From positions 1 to 64,000 of the forward strand of contig JAJXXT010000144.1 in the NCBI GenBank assembly GCA_021780935.1: 64,000 nucleotides of DNA, in the 5' to 3' direction. Under the pieces are notes generated by a model that saw only the letters and a list, made by a program, of their open reading frames with translations, was not told where the DNA came from and did no database searches. The DNA comes from Pseudomonadota bacterium (GTDB taxonomy: Bacteria > Pseudomonadota > Alphaproteobacteria > Acetobacterales > Acetobacteraceae). The translations under genes and the position numbers were made by a program. Below, piece after piece: positions 1 to 8,576 of this stretch (its first letter is position 1; each line of letters begins with the position of its first letter).

Positions 1-1274
1 CGGTGGAGGCGGCGGACCCGGCGCTGGCCGCGCGCCTGCACGCAGGCCTGGCCGCCCGCCGCGCCGCGCCCTCGGCCTGGCTCTGGCGTGGTGAGACGGC
101 GTCGCCCGGCTATGTCCTGGCGCTGCCCGGCTTTGTCGAACCTTCCGGCGAGTTCGATGCGGCTTGCTTTGCCGCCGCCGCCGAGGACGCGGTGCGGGCG
201 CTCGCGGTGCTGGCGCCGGCGGCAGAGCGCGTGGCCGTCGCCATGGCCGACTTCGCGGGGCTGCTCGCCCTTCTCGGCATCGACTACGCGAGCCCTGCCG
301 CGCGGCGGATCGGGGCGGCCCTTGCCCGATTGCTGGCCGCGAGCACGGCCGCCGCCTCGGCTGACCTCGCTTCGGCCGAGGGTGCGCGAGCGCCGGCCTG
401 GTCCGTTCCCTCGGCCGCGCCGGAGGATGTGTTGCCGGGCTTCGCCGCCGCCATTCGTGCCGCCGAGGCGCGTGCCGCCGGCCGCCCGCGCCGCCATGCC
501 TGCGCCACCGCGATCGCCGAACCCGGCCCGGTGGAGGCGCTGCTCGGCGTCGAGACCGGCGGCATCGCGCCGGCGTTTTCGCCGCTCGATGACGCTGGCG
601 CGCTCACCCGCACGGCTCGGGCCTGGCTTGCCGCCCGCGCCATCGCGCCGGAAACGGCAATCGCCCAGCTTCTGGCCCGCCACTCGCCCTTCCCGACGGC
701 GAGCGAGGCGGCGCATGCCGCGATGCACGACACCGTGGCGCCGCATATCGACGCGATGCCGCCGCGCCCGGCCGCCAGCGCCCCGCCGCGGGAGGCACTG
801 CCGGCGCGCCGCAGCGGCTATACCCAGCGCGCCACGATCGGCGGCCACAAGCTTTACCTGCGCACCGGGGAATACGCCGATGGCCGCCTCGGCGAGATTT
901 TCGTCGGGTTGCACAAGGAGGGTGCCGCGTTTCGCGGGCTGATGGATAATTTCGCCGTTGCCGTCTCGCTCGGCCTGCAGCACGGCGTGCCGCTCGCGGA
1001 ACTCGTCGAGGCCTTCACCTTCACCCGCTTCGGTCCCGCCGGCGAGGTGGAGGGCGACCCCGCCGTGGCGCATGCCACCTCGCTGCTCGACTATGTGTTC
1101 CGCAACCTCGCGGCCAACTATCTCGGGGTCGCGGTGCCTGCCGCCGAGGCGGAGGAGGCGGATACCGTCGGCGAGGGGGCCCGCGACCGCGCGCCACTGC
1201 TGCCCCTGGCCCTTCCCACCGCCGGACCGCGCCAGCGCCGGCGCCAGCTTCGTATCGTCGGAGACGCAACATGA
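1..1274 (+). CDS. Ribonucleotide reductase-like protein with TSCPD domain (partial, C-terminal part)
   Basis: The frame is open from the window edge, so the N-terminus is not visible; a GTG at position 3 may or may not be the start. About 423 residues can be read. The last third (roughly residues 270-375) has the conserved [15 protein letters not shown] and [20 protein letters not shown] stretches of the TSCPD domain found at the C-terminus of adenosylcobalamin-dependent (class II) ribonucleotide reductases. Around residue 166 the segment [20 protein letters not shown] sits where catalytic reductases normally carry a PTGTI-type phosphate-binding loop; here that loop is not conserved. The protein may therefore be the tail of NrdJ or a separate degenerate partner. 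The stop overlaps the next gene (ATGA). Confidence 0.7.
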   Translation, partial: VEAADPALAARLHAGLAARRAAPSAWLWRGETASPGYVLALPGFVEPSGEFDAACFAAAAEDAVRALAVLAPAAERVAVAMADFAGLLALLGIDYASPAARRIGAALARLLAASTAAASADLASAEGARAPAWSVPSAAPEDVLPGFAAAIRAAEARAAGRPRRHACATAIAEPGPVEALLGVETGGIAPAFSPLDDAGALTRTARAWLAARAIAPETAIAQLLARHSPFPTASEAAHAAMHDTVAPHIDAMPPRPAASAPPREALPARRSGYTQRATIGGHKLYLRTGEYADGRLGEIFVGLHKEGAAFRGLMDNFAVAVSLGLQHGVPLAELVEAFTFTRFGPAGEVEGDPAVAHATSLLDYVFRNLAANYLGVAVPAAEAEEADTVGEGARDRAPLLPLALPTAGPRQRRRQLRIVGDAT

Positions 1275-1765
1275 CCACGTCCACGGTGACCACACCCACG
1301 ATGACCACGCCCATGCAACGCCTTGCCGAACTCGGCATCACCCTGCCTATGCCGGCGGCGCCGATCGCCAACTACGTGCCGTTCAGCATGACCGGTGACC
1401 TGCTGATCGTCTCCGGCCAGTTGCCGCTGGTGGATGGCAAGGTTTCCGTCACCGGCAAACTCGGTGCCGGCGTCAGCGTGGAGCAGGGCACCGCGGCGGC
1501 ACGGGCGAGCTGCATCAACGTCATCGCTCAGGTCCGGGCGGCTCTCGGCGATCTCGGCCGTGTTCGCCGCGTGCTGCGCCTCGGCGGCTTCATCGCCTGC
1601 GCCGCGGACTTCACCCAGCACGCGCTGGTGATGAACGGCGCCTCGGACCTGGCGGTCGCGGTGTTCGGCGATGCCGGCCGCCACGCCCGCAGCACGATCG
1701 GCGTGCCCAGCCTGCCGGCGGATGCCGCGGTCGAGGTCGAGGGGATGTTTCTCTTCGGCCCGTGA
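1271..1765 (+). CDS. RidA/YjgF family protein
   Basis: A 164-residue protein of the RidA (YjgF/YER057c) family, members of which hydrolyse reactive enamine/imine intermediates. Recognisable family features are the [14 protein letters not shown] strand and the C-terminal [11 protein letters not shown] strand. This is the longer subgroup with extra residues at the N-terminus, where several in-frame ATGs in a Thr-rich stretch ([15 protein letters not shown]) make the exact start uncertain; I chose the first, which overlaps the preceding stop by ATGA. It is probably cotranscribed with the reductase-like gene. The substrate cannot be told from sequence. Confidence 0.85.
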   Translation: MTTSTVTTPTMTTPMQRLAELGITLPMPAAPIANYVPFSMTGDLLIVSGQLPLVDGKVSVTGKLGAGVSVEQGTAAARASCINVIAQVRAALGDLGRVRRVLRLGGFIACAADFTQHALVMNGASDLAVAVFGDAGRHARSTIGVPSLPADAAVEVEGMFLFGP

Positions 1766-1781
1766 TGCCCACATAGGGCGC

Positions 1782-2924
1782 ATGGACACGGGCTTCACGC
1801 TGGACCTCGCCGCCTCGATCCATGACATCCCGCCGGCCGAGTGGGATGCCCTGGCCGGCGGCAACCCCTTCGTCTCGCACGCCTTCCTCGCCGCGGTGGA
1901 GGACAGCGGCAGCACCGGCCCGCGCACTGGCTGGTTGCCGCGCCACGCGGTGCTGCGCGATGCCGAGGGGCGCATCGCCGGCCTCGCGCCGATGTATGCG
2001 AAGGGCCACAGCTACGGCGAATATGTGTTCGACCATGGCTGGGCGCACGCGCTCGAGCGGGCCGGTGGCGACTACTACCCGAAGCTGCAGGTCGCGAGCC
2101 CGTTCAGCCCCGTCCCTGGCCCCCGCCTGCTGCTGCGCGAGGGCACGCCGATCGCGGCCATGGGTCAGGCACTGGTGGCGGCCTGCCAGGGGCTGGAACT
2201 GTCATCGGTGCACGTCACGTTCTGCACCGCGGCGGAAGCGACGGGCCTTGGCGATGCCGGTTGGCTACGACGCTCTGGCATGCAATTCCACTGGCACAAT
2301 CACGGCTATGCGGATTTCGAGGGGTTTCTGTCCGCCCTTTCCAGCCGCAAGCGCAAGAGCATCCGCCGCGAGCGGCGCGACGCCCAGGCCGCGGGGCTGG
2401 AGTTCGTGACATTGCGCGGGCCGGACATCGACTCCGCGACTTGGCGCGCTTTCTACGGCTTCTACACCTCGACCGTGGACCGCAAATGGGGCAGCGCCTA
2501 TCTCACCCGCCGCTTCTTCCCGCTGCTCGGCGAGCGCCTCGGCGAGCGCGTGGTGCTGATGCTGGCGCGACGCGGCAGCGAGTGGGTCGCCGGCGCGCTC
2601 AACGTGCTGGGGCCGGACACGCTCTATGGCCGCAACTGGGGCTGCCGCGGCGAGTTTCCCTTCCTGCATTTCGAGCTTTGCTACTACCGCGCGCTCGATT
2701 TCGCGATTGAGAACGGTATCGCAACGGTCGAGGCCGGCGCGCAGGGCGAGCACAAGATCCAGCGCGGCTACCTGCCCGCCAGCACCTATTCTGCGCACTG
2801 GATCGCCCACCAGGGCCTGCGCCGCGCGGTCGCCGCGTTTCTCGTGGAGGAAACGGCGGAAAAGGCCGCGCAAATGGCGGCGCTGGGCGAACTCTCGCCC
2901 TATCGACGCGACGGCGAGGCGTAG
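1782..2924 (+). CDS. GNAT-like N-acyltransferase (DUF482 / peptidogalycan biosynthesis family)
   Basis: A 380-residue protein. The ATG at 1782 begins MDTGFTLDLAASIHDIPPAEW, a typical start for the DUF482 family, which has the acyl-CoA N-acyltransferase fold also seen in FemX/FemAB-like proteins. Family hallmarks are the GNPFVSHAFLAAVED segment near the N-terminus, the RRERRDAQAAGLEF region in the middle and EAGAQGEHKIQRGYLP near the C-terminus. The true acceptor is unknown for most members. It lies 16 bp after the RidA gene. Its 3' end overlaps the convergent Hint-domain gene by 25 bp, so there is no room for an intergenic terminator between them. Confidence 0.85.
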   Translation: MDTGFTLDLAASIHDIPPAEWDALAGGNPFVSHAFLAAVEDSGSTGPRTGWLPRHAVLRDAEGRIAGLAPMYAKGHSYGEYVFDHGWAHALERAGGDYYPKLQVASPFSPVPGPRLLLREGTPIAAMGQALVAACQGLELSSVHVTFCTAAEATGLGDAGWLRRSGMQFHWHNHGYADFEGFLSALSSRKRKSIRRERRDAQAAGLEFVTLRGPDIDSATWRAFYGFYTSTVDRKWGSAYLTRRFFPLLGERLGERVVLMLARRGSEWVAGALNVLGPDTLYGRNWGCRGEFPFLHFELCYYRALDFAIENGIATVEAGAQGEHKIQRGYLPASTYSAHWIAHQGLRRAVAAFLVEETAEKAAQMAALGELSPYRRDGEA

Positions 2925-5902
2925 CCGCGCGCCGGCTCAGGCGCGGCTGCCCAGTAGAGCCCCGGTGGGCCCAGCCGCAGCGTCACCCGCCGCGCGCCGG
3001 CCACCGGCAGAACGGCACGGCCATCGGTCCAGCGCCATCCCGTCTCCGGTGCGTGCCAGCCGTGACTCTCGCGCTCATGGCCGAGCCGCGCGATGTCGAG
3101 CGGCGCTCCGTCGAGCCGGATGCCGCTGACCGCCATCCCGAGCCGTCTTGTGTCGCGGCTGTCGGCGCGGGTTTCGGCGGGGATATGCGTGCGCGAGAGC
3201 AGCAGCGCCTCGCGCAGGCCGGGCGGCAGCTCGAACACCAGCGTGCCGCCGTGCCGGCGCGGGCGGATCATGGTTCCGCCCGCCAGCAGCGCCGGGCAGG
3301 CATCCACGGTGCGGTGCCAGCCCATCGCCTCCGCTCGCGCCAGCAGCACGGCGCGTGCCGCGACCAGCACCTCGCCGGCGTCGAGCAGGGCGGCGCAACC
3401 CGCCTCGTTCCAGGTCGTGCGGGCAAAGTCCGGGGGCGAAAAATCCGCGTGCAGCGACAGCACCGCTCCACCCTCGAAGGCATGCCGGTTGCCGGTGTCG
3501 AGATAGGACTCGCAGGCCAGCCCCTCCGCCAGCACCAGGTCATGGCGGTCGAGTTCGACATGCCAATACGTTACCTCGGCGCGCGCCTCCTGGCGGATGG
3601 TGGCGCCGTTGGTCAGGTAACGCACCGGCACCAGCCGACCGGCCGAGAACGCCGCGTGGTCGGGCGAAAGCACCAGGTCGCGATGCGGCAGGCCGTGACC
3701 GAAGGCACCCGCCATCACCCGCACCGGCATCACGTCCCAGGGCCGGGGATGCCGCGCCGTGGCGACGCGGCGGTGGCCGATCCAGCGCACGGGAGCCAGC
3801 CGGCCGCTCGCCGTCACCACGCTGTCGCCGACCGCAAGCCGCTCCACCGCGCACGGCCCCGCGGCCGTCAGCAGCGACGTGCCGGTGGCGAAACAGGCGG
3901 GCGCGCCGTAGAGCGACTGGATCGCCGCGATGTCGCTGGCGCCGATCGTCGTGTTGGTCGGCCCGGCGGTCGGGTACATCACGGCAAGCGTGTCGGTGGA
4001 GTGGAACAGGCCGAGATCGTGCCCGATCTCGTGCTCGGCGACCCCCTGAAAATTCGAGGACGTGTTGGCGTATGTGAGGCTGGCGGCCGTGCTGCCGATC
4101 AGTTGGAAGCTGGGCTGCGAGGGGTCCTGCAATCGGACCAGCGTGTCGTTCTGCGCCAGGTCGCCGAGATAGCTGTAGCTGGCAAGCCCCAGTTCGCCGC
4201 CCGAACCGAGATCGCCCCAGCCGATGCGGATATCCGCGGCAGTGGCCTGCGTGGAGGTGTCGCCCACCTGCTCGAAGGTGAGGCCAGAGACGGCTTCCCA
4301 GGCGGCGAAAGCGTCGATGACCGCCTGCTGCTCCAGCGGCTCCGCCGCGGAGATGAAGCTGCTGAACGGATACGTGGAGTCCTGCGGGTAATTATATTGT
4401 GCGAAGGCCCAGGTGACGATGTTGCTCGCCCAGTGAAACCCCTCGAGGACATAATCCTGTGGCGTCGGCCCCGCCACGCTGACATTGCTGCCCGTTCCCG
4501 CGCCGTCATTGCCGGCCGTGGCGCTGGCGTAGCCGGAACCGTCGAGGGTGATCGTGGTACCGCCGCCGGTGCCGTTGACGGATAGCAACGTGTTTGCCCC
4601 GACGGCGGTGAGTGTCGCCGTCGCGTTGGTGATGCCGGCGATATCCAGCGTGTCGCCCGCGCCGAAGCCCACCAGATGGCCGGTGAACGTCGCCGGCTGC
4701 TCCAGCCGCAGCACCGAGGCGGCGCCGTTGAACCGCACCGCCCCGCCGAACGCGGTGCCGAGATCGAGCGTCGGCTCGCTGGCGGCGACGATCAGCGTGT
4801 CGTAGCTCACGGCGGCGTTGTTCTGCGTCTGCCCCTCCACGAAGAGCGAGCCGCCGCCCGCGATCGGCCCGTCGAGCGTCAGCGCGCCCTGCAACACCCC
4901 CACCGCGCCGTTATCGGTGATCGGGCCGTCATAGGCGCCGCTCAGCGCCAGCATGCCGCCCGGCGCCGAGGTCATCGAGGCGTTGGCCGGTGCGGTGATA
5001 TCCAGCGTGCCGCCAGCTGCGATGATGGTGCCGCCGAGATCCTGCACCGCGGGCACGACCACCCCCGCGCCGATGAGCGTGCCGCCGGCGGCCAGCGTGA
5101 GAGCAGCGGCGGTGAGCGTCCCGCCCTCGATATTCAGCACGCCTGAATCGGACAGCGCGTTTGTGCCGGCATAGCCGCGCCCGCCCAGCACCGACAGCAC
5201 GCCGCCGGCAGCGATGCTGGTCAGCGAGGTCTGAACATCGACTTCAGCATTCTGACCCGAATCATAGCCGTAGATGGCGCTGGATGGCCCATCGAGCACC
5301 AGTGTCGCGGCGTCGGCGACGATCGGGGTCAGGCCACCGAGCGGGAACAGGAAGATGGCGCCGCCATTGCCGGACGCGATGTAGCTGCCGCCGCTCAGCG
5401 TGCCGCCGGGCGAGAGGTTGGTCAGCACGCCCGAGGGCTCGATCAGCAGCGAGGTGCCGCCGGTTGCCGCGAAGGTGCCGTTGTTGGTGATGTTGCTGTT
5501 GCCTTCGACGGTGAATTGAGTGCCGAAGGCACCGCTCGCGGCGAGGGTGCCGTCATTCTCCAGCGTTGCCTGACTGTCGAGCGACAAGGTGCCGCTGGTC
5601 GCGACGCTGGTCAGCGCCAGCAGCCCGCCGGCGGCGATAGTCAGGTTGTCGATCTCCGACGGGCCCAGGCCCTGCGCGATCGTGAGCGTGCCTGCGACAT
5701 TGAGCACCGCGGACGTCGAGCCGCCATAGGCGGCATCGATGGAGCCGACCGTGAAGCTCTCGGTCGCGCCGATGAAAACGGTGAAGCTGCCGGGATAGAG
5801 GATCTGGGCATCCGCGGTGGCGCTGTCAGGGACGCCGCCGCTCCAGTTACTGGCCGAGCCCCAATCGCCGTTGAGACCGTTTATCCACGAGCTTATGGCC
5901 AT
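2900..5902 (-). CDS. Secreted adhesin-like / metzincin protease / Hint_2-domain fusion protein
   Basis: A 1000-residue protein with three visible parts. Residues 1 to about 480 are Gly/Ala/Thr-rich with repeated short beta-strand units (GTLTIAQGL, GTLSLDSQATLENDGTL, GGTLIGAG), like passenger repeats of adhesins. Residues about 485-665 look like a metzincin metalloprotease: HEIGHDLGLFHS (about 624-635) fits HExxHxxGxxH, followed by a Met-turn-like VMYPT near 641. From about 670 the segment CFATGTSLLTAAGPCAVERL opens a Hint_2 (hedgehog/intein-type) domain, common in large acetobacterial surface proteins; some Hint domains self-process, but I cannot show that here. No classical signal peptide is seen, so type I or other secretion is possible. 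Start ATG 5902 follows a G-rich stretch. Confidence 0.85.
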   Translation of the reverse strand: MAISSWINGLNGDWGSASNWSGGVPDSATADAQILYPGSFTVFIGATESFTVGSIDAAYGGSTSAVLNVAGTLTIAQGLGPSEIDNLTIAAGGLLALTSVATSGTLSLDSQATLENDGTLAASGAFGTQFTVEGNSNITNNGTFAATGGTSLLIEPSGVLTNLSPGGTLSGGSYIASGNGGAIFLFPLGGLTPIVADAATLVLDGPSSAIYGYDSGQNAEVDVQTSLTSIAAGGVLSVLGGRGYAGTNALSDSGVLNIEGGTLTAAALTLAAGGTLIGAGVVVPAVQDLGGTIIAAGGTLDITAPANASMTSAPGGMLALSGAYDGPITDNGAVGVLQGALTLDGPIAGGGSLFVEGQTQNNAAVSYDTLIVAASEPTLDLGTAFGGAVRFNGAASVLRLEQPATFTGHLVGFGAGDTLDIAGITNATATLTAVGANTLLSVNGTGGGTTITLDGSGYASATAGNDGAGTGSNVSVAGPTPQDYVLEGFHWASNIVTWAFAQYNYPQDSTYPFSSFISAAEPLEQQAVIDAFAAWEAVSGLTFEQVGDTSTQATAADIRIGWGDLGSGGELGLASYSYLGDLAQNDTLVRLQDPSQPSFQLIGSTAASLTYANTSSNFQGVAEHEIGHDLGLFHSTDTLAVMYPTAGPTNTTIGASDIAAIQSLYGAPACFATGTSLLTAAGPCAVERLAVGDSVVTASGRLAPVRWIGHRRVATARHPRPWDVMPVRVMAGAFGHGLPHRDLVLSPDHAAFSAGRLVPVRYLTNGATIRQEARAEVTYWHVELDRHDLVLAEGLACESYLDTGNRHAFEGGAVLSLHADFSPPDFARTTWNEAGCAALLDAGEVLVAARAVLLARAEAMGWHRTVDACPALLAGGTMIRPRRHGGTLVFELPPGLREALLLSRTHIPAETRADSRDTRRLGMAVSGIRLDGAPLDIARLGHERESHGWHAPETGWRWTDGRAVLPVAGARRVTLRLGPPGLYWAAAPEPARGYASPSRR

Positions 5903-6009
5903 CGTCGCCCCCGATCCGGTGTCGAAGCGTCCCGCTGGCTTAGGGGGCGGTCAAGTGAAATCCCGCCCGTCGTGCCGGGCCGCGCGGCGGCGGCCCGGCA
6001 CTCACGGCG

Positions 6010-7554
6010 TCATGGGACGTAGTCGGAGGCCATCGTCGCGTCACGCCCCTCGCCGCGCGTTGAGCGCAGCACGGCGCTGAGCACAATCGTCACGACGAGG
6101 TTGGCGATCAGCGAAAAGAGCGCCGTGTAGGCGGGCAGCACCCAGCCCGCGACGTGCAGCACATAGGCGGGGGAGGTGAAGTGCATCTGGGCGGCCATCC
6201 AGGTGCCCAGTGCCATCCCCACCACCCAGCCGATCAGCAGGGCCACATCGTCGAACCACCTTGTGAACACGCCCAGCATGACCGCGGGCACGGTCTGGAT
6301 CATCCAGATGCCGCCCAGAAGCTGGAACTGGATCGCGTATTTCTGCGGCAGGAAGATGATGAAGATCAGCGCCCCCAGCTTCACCAGCAGCGACACCCAT
6401 TTGGCGATCCTCGCCTCCTGCGCCCCTTCCGGCGCCCGGCCGGCCAGCAGCGGGTGGATGTTGCGCGTGTAGAGATTGGCCGCCGCGATCGACATGATCG
6501 CGGACGGCACCAGCGCGCCGATCCCCACCGCGGCGAAGGCGATGCCGACGAACCAGGACGGGAAGAAGTGCAGGAACAGCGCCGGCACGGCGAAGCTGCC
6601 GAGATACTGCTTGAATCCCGGCGCGAACTCCGGAAGCTTCGCCAGCCCCGCCGCCGCCGCGAACACGCCGAGCAGGGTCAGCAGTCCCAGCATCAGCGAA
6701 TAGGCCGGGATGATGACGCTGTTGCGACGGATCGCCTTCGAGCTCGATGCGGCGAGGATGCCGGTCATCGCATGCGGGTACATGAACAGCGCCAGCGCGG
6801 AACCGAAGGCGAGCGTGGCATAGACGCCGTAGACGCCGGTGGTGTGCGGCCCCGGCACGGGCAGCAGCAGATGCGCCTTGGGGATCGCGGCAAAGATCGC
6901 GGCGAACCCGCCCATCTTGATCGGGATCACGATCACCGCGACGAAGGCGGTGACGTAGATCAGCACGTCCTTGACGATGGCGATCGAGGCCGGCGCGCGC
7001 AGGCCCGAGGAGAAGGTGAAGGCCGCCAGCACCAGGAAGGCCACGACCAGCGGCAAATCCGCCATCACGCCGGTACCCGAAACGCCGAGAGCGCCCAGCA
7101 CCACCTGGATACCCACGAGCTGGAGCGCGATGTAGGGCATGGTGGCGAGGATGCCGGTCAGCGCGATCGCGAGCCCGAGCCAGCGATTGCCGAACCGCCC
7201 GGTGACGAAATCCGCCGCCGTCAGATAGCCGCGCTTGTGGCACACGTTCCACATCCGCGGGAACACCAGAAACAGGATCGGATAGGCAATGATCGTGTAC
7301 GGCACGGCGAAGAACGCGATCGCCCCGGCGCCGAACGCCAGCGCCGGCACCGCGATGAACGTATAGGCGGTGTAGAGGTCGCCGCCGATCAGGAACCACG
7401 AGACGATGGTGCCGAAGCGCCGCCCGCCCAGGCCCCATTCATGCAGGTCGTCGAGATTGCCCCGCCGCCAGCGCGCCGAGGCGAAGCCGAGCCAGGCCAC
7501 CAGGGCAAACAGCACGAGGAAGATGGTGAGGGCCGTCCAGTTCACGGTTTTCAT
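6010..7554 (-). CDS. Sodium/solute symporter, MctP-like monocarboxylate permease
   Basis: A 514-residue polytopic membrane protein of the sodium:solute symporter (SSS) family with about 13 hydrophobic segments. The WGLGGRRFGTIVSWFLIGGD segment near residue 45 is the family's conserved TM2 region. The resemblance is to MctP-type permeases that take up lactate, pyruvate or other short monocarboxylates; the exact substrate is inferred. It follows a DUF3311 gene by 10 bp, and DUF3311-SSS pairs are a known arrangement, the small protein probably being an accessory subunit. The two genes should be one transcript. No regulator is encoded nearby. Confidence 0.88.
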   Translation of the reverse strand: MKTVNWTALTIFLVLFALVAWLGFASARWRRGNLDDLHEWGLGGRRFGTIVSWFLIGGDLYTAYTFIAVPALAFGAGAIAFFAVPYTIIAYPILFLVFPRMWNVCHKRGYLTAADFVTGRFGNRWLGLAIALTGILATMPYIALQLVGIQVVLGALGVSGTGVMADLPLVVAFLVLAAFTFSSGLRAPASIAIVKDVLIYVTAFVAVIVIPIKMGGFAAIFAAIPKAHLLLPVPGPHTTGVYGVYATLAFGSALALFMYPHAMTGILAASSSKAIRRNSVIIPAYSLMLGLLTLLGVFAAAAGLAKLPEFAPGFKQYLGSFAVPALFLHFFPSWFVGIAFAAVGIGALVPSAIMSIAAANLYTRNIHPLLAGRAPEGAQEARIAKWVSLLVKLGALIFIIFLPQKYAIQFQLLGGIWMIQTVPAVMLGVFTRWFDDVALLIGWVVGMALGTWMAAQMHFTSPAYVLHVAGWVLPAYTALFSLIANLVVTIVLSAVLRSTRGEGRDATMASDYVP

Positions 7555-7564
7555 GACAGCGCCC

Positions 7565-7768
7565 CTATTCGTCGGTCATCAGGTGCACCACCCAGGTGCA
7601 TGCCGCCGAGATCAGAACCCAGAGCAGCTGATACCAGTAGAAAAAAGGCATGCCGATGAAGGTCGGCTTCACCATGTTGTAGAATGGCGGCCAGAGCGTG
7701 ACGATAAACGGTAGCAGCAACAACAGATACCAGAGGCTGAACCCACCCCGCTTGTCTCCGTCGCCCAT
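7565..7768 (-). CDS. DUF3311 small membrane protein
   Basis: A 67-residue protein with two hydrophobic segments (YLLLLLPFIVTLWPPFYN and FYWYQLLWVLISAACTWVVH), matching DUF3311, a family usually encoded immediately before SSS symporters as here. A strong Shine-Dalgarno-like GGGAGGAAG precedes the ATG at 7768 (complement of 7772-7780). It probably assists assembly or function of the symporter; no enzymatic motif is present. Confidence 0.88.
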   Translation of the reverse strand: MGDGDKRGGFSLWYLLLLLPFIVTLWPPFYNMVKPTFIGMPFFYWYQLLWVLISAACTWVVHLMTDE

Positions 7769-7886
7769 GGACTTCCTCCCACAGCTTTCTGATTCGTAAG
7801 ACTTAGGTCATTTTGATCGCTCTGTGAATTCTCTCGCTTGCGCCCCCCCTTGCCTGCGTGTCTGCCGCGCGTGGACGGGCCGCCGC

Positions 7887-8576
7887 TCATTCGGCGGGCG
7901 ACAGATCGATCCAGGACAGATGCCCGCCCTTGCCGGCGCCGGTGTCGAGAAAAACCGCGGTTCCGCCGGCATTGTTGCGCCGCACCCAGGGCCTGCCGTC
8001 GGTGCTGCGCCGGTCGTGGCCGCAATAGACGGTAAATCCGGCGGGAATCCACCCGATCCAGGCCAGGCTGCGCTCCGGGTAGCCATCGGGCTGTAACTGT
8101 CCGGTCGGCTGGCCATAGAGGGCCCGCGACAGCGGCCCGCGTACCCGCCCCTCCGGCGGCGCAGGCGCGGGAGTGTCCAGCATGGCCGAATGAAACCCGG
8201 CGTGCACAAACATAATATGACCCAGCCGCAGCCAGGCGGGTGCCGCCAGGATGGCCGCGAGTGCTGCCCGCGCAAGGGCAGGGTCGAGCTGCGCCAGTGT
8301 CGCCTCAAGCGCCGCGTCCTGCCGCACCTTGTCGCCGCGCAGCACCCGCGCGAGCTTCAGGTCGTGGTTCCCGAGCAGGAACAGGCCCCGCCCCGAGGCC
8401 AGCAGATCGAGCGCGATCGCGAGCGCGCCGGCGCTGTCCGGCCCGTGGTCCGTCAGGTCGCCGAGCTGGATCACGAAACGGTCGGTTGCGACGGCATGGG
8501 AAAGGCCGCGCGCGTCACCATGCACATCGCCCACCACGCGCAAGGGCAGGCGGCGCAGCTCCGCGAGCGGCTTCAC
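7887..8576 (-). CDS. Calcineurin-like metallophosphatase (Ser/Thr phosphatase / ApaH-like)
   Basis: A 229-residue protein starting at GTG 8576, which overlaps the upstream MFS stop (GTGA). Starting here places the first metal-binding motif VVGDVHGD near residue 14. The other calcineurin-type motifs follow in order: QLGDLTDHGPDS (GDxxDRG-like, with H for R), LGNHDLKL (GNHD), and later HAGFHS and CGHD. The family binds two metal ions and hydrolyses phosphoesters; targets range from phosphoproteins to dinucleoside polyphosphates. It is the last gene of the seven-gene photolyase/lipid run, so a role in the same stress response is possible but unproven. Confidence 0.85.
   Translation of the reverse strand: MKPLAELRRLPLRVVGDVHGDARGLSHAVATDRFVIQLGDLTDHGPDSAGALAIALDLLASGRGLFLLGNHDLKLARVLRGDKVRQDAALEATLAQLDPALARAALAAILAAPAWLRLGHIMFVHAGFHSAMLDTPAPAPPEGRVRGPLSRALYGQPTGQLQPDGYPERSLAWIGWIPAGFTVYCGHDRRSTDGRPWVRRNNAGGTAVFLDTGAGKGGHLSWIDLSPAE

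Noticed and set aside
6154..7659. Long open frame antisense to the symporter gene (and similar ones at 3053-4585, 8240-10018, 14484-16436)
   Set aside because: They are rich in His, Arg and Gln, match no family, and lie wholly opposite well-recognised genes; they arise from the high G+C codon pattern.
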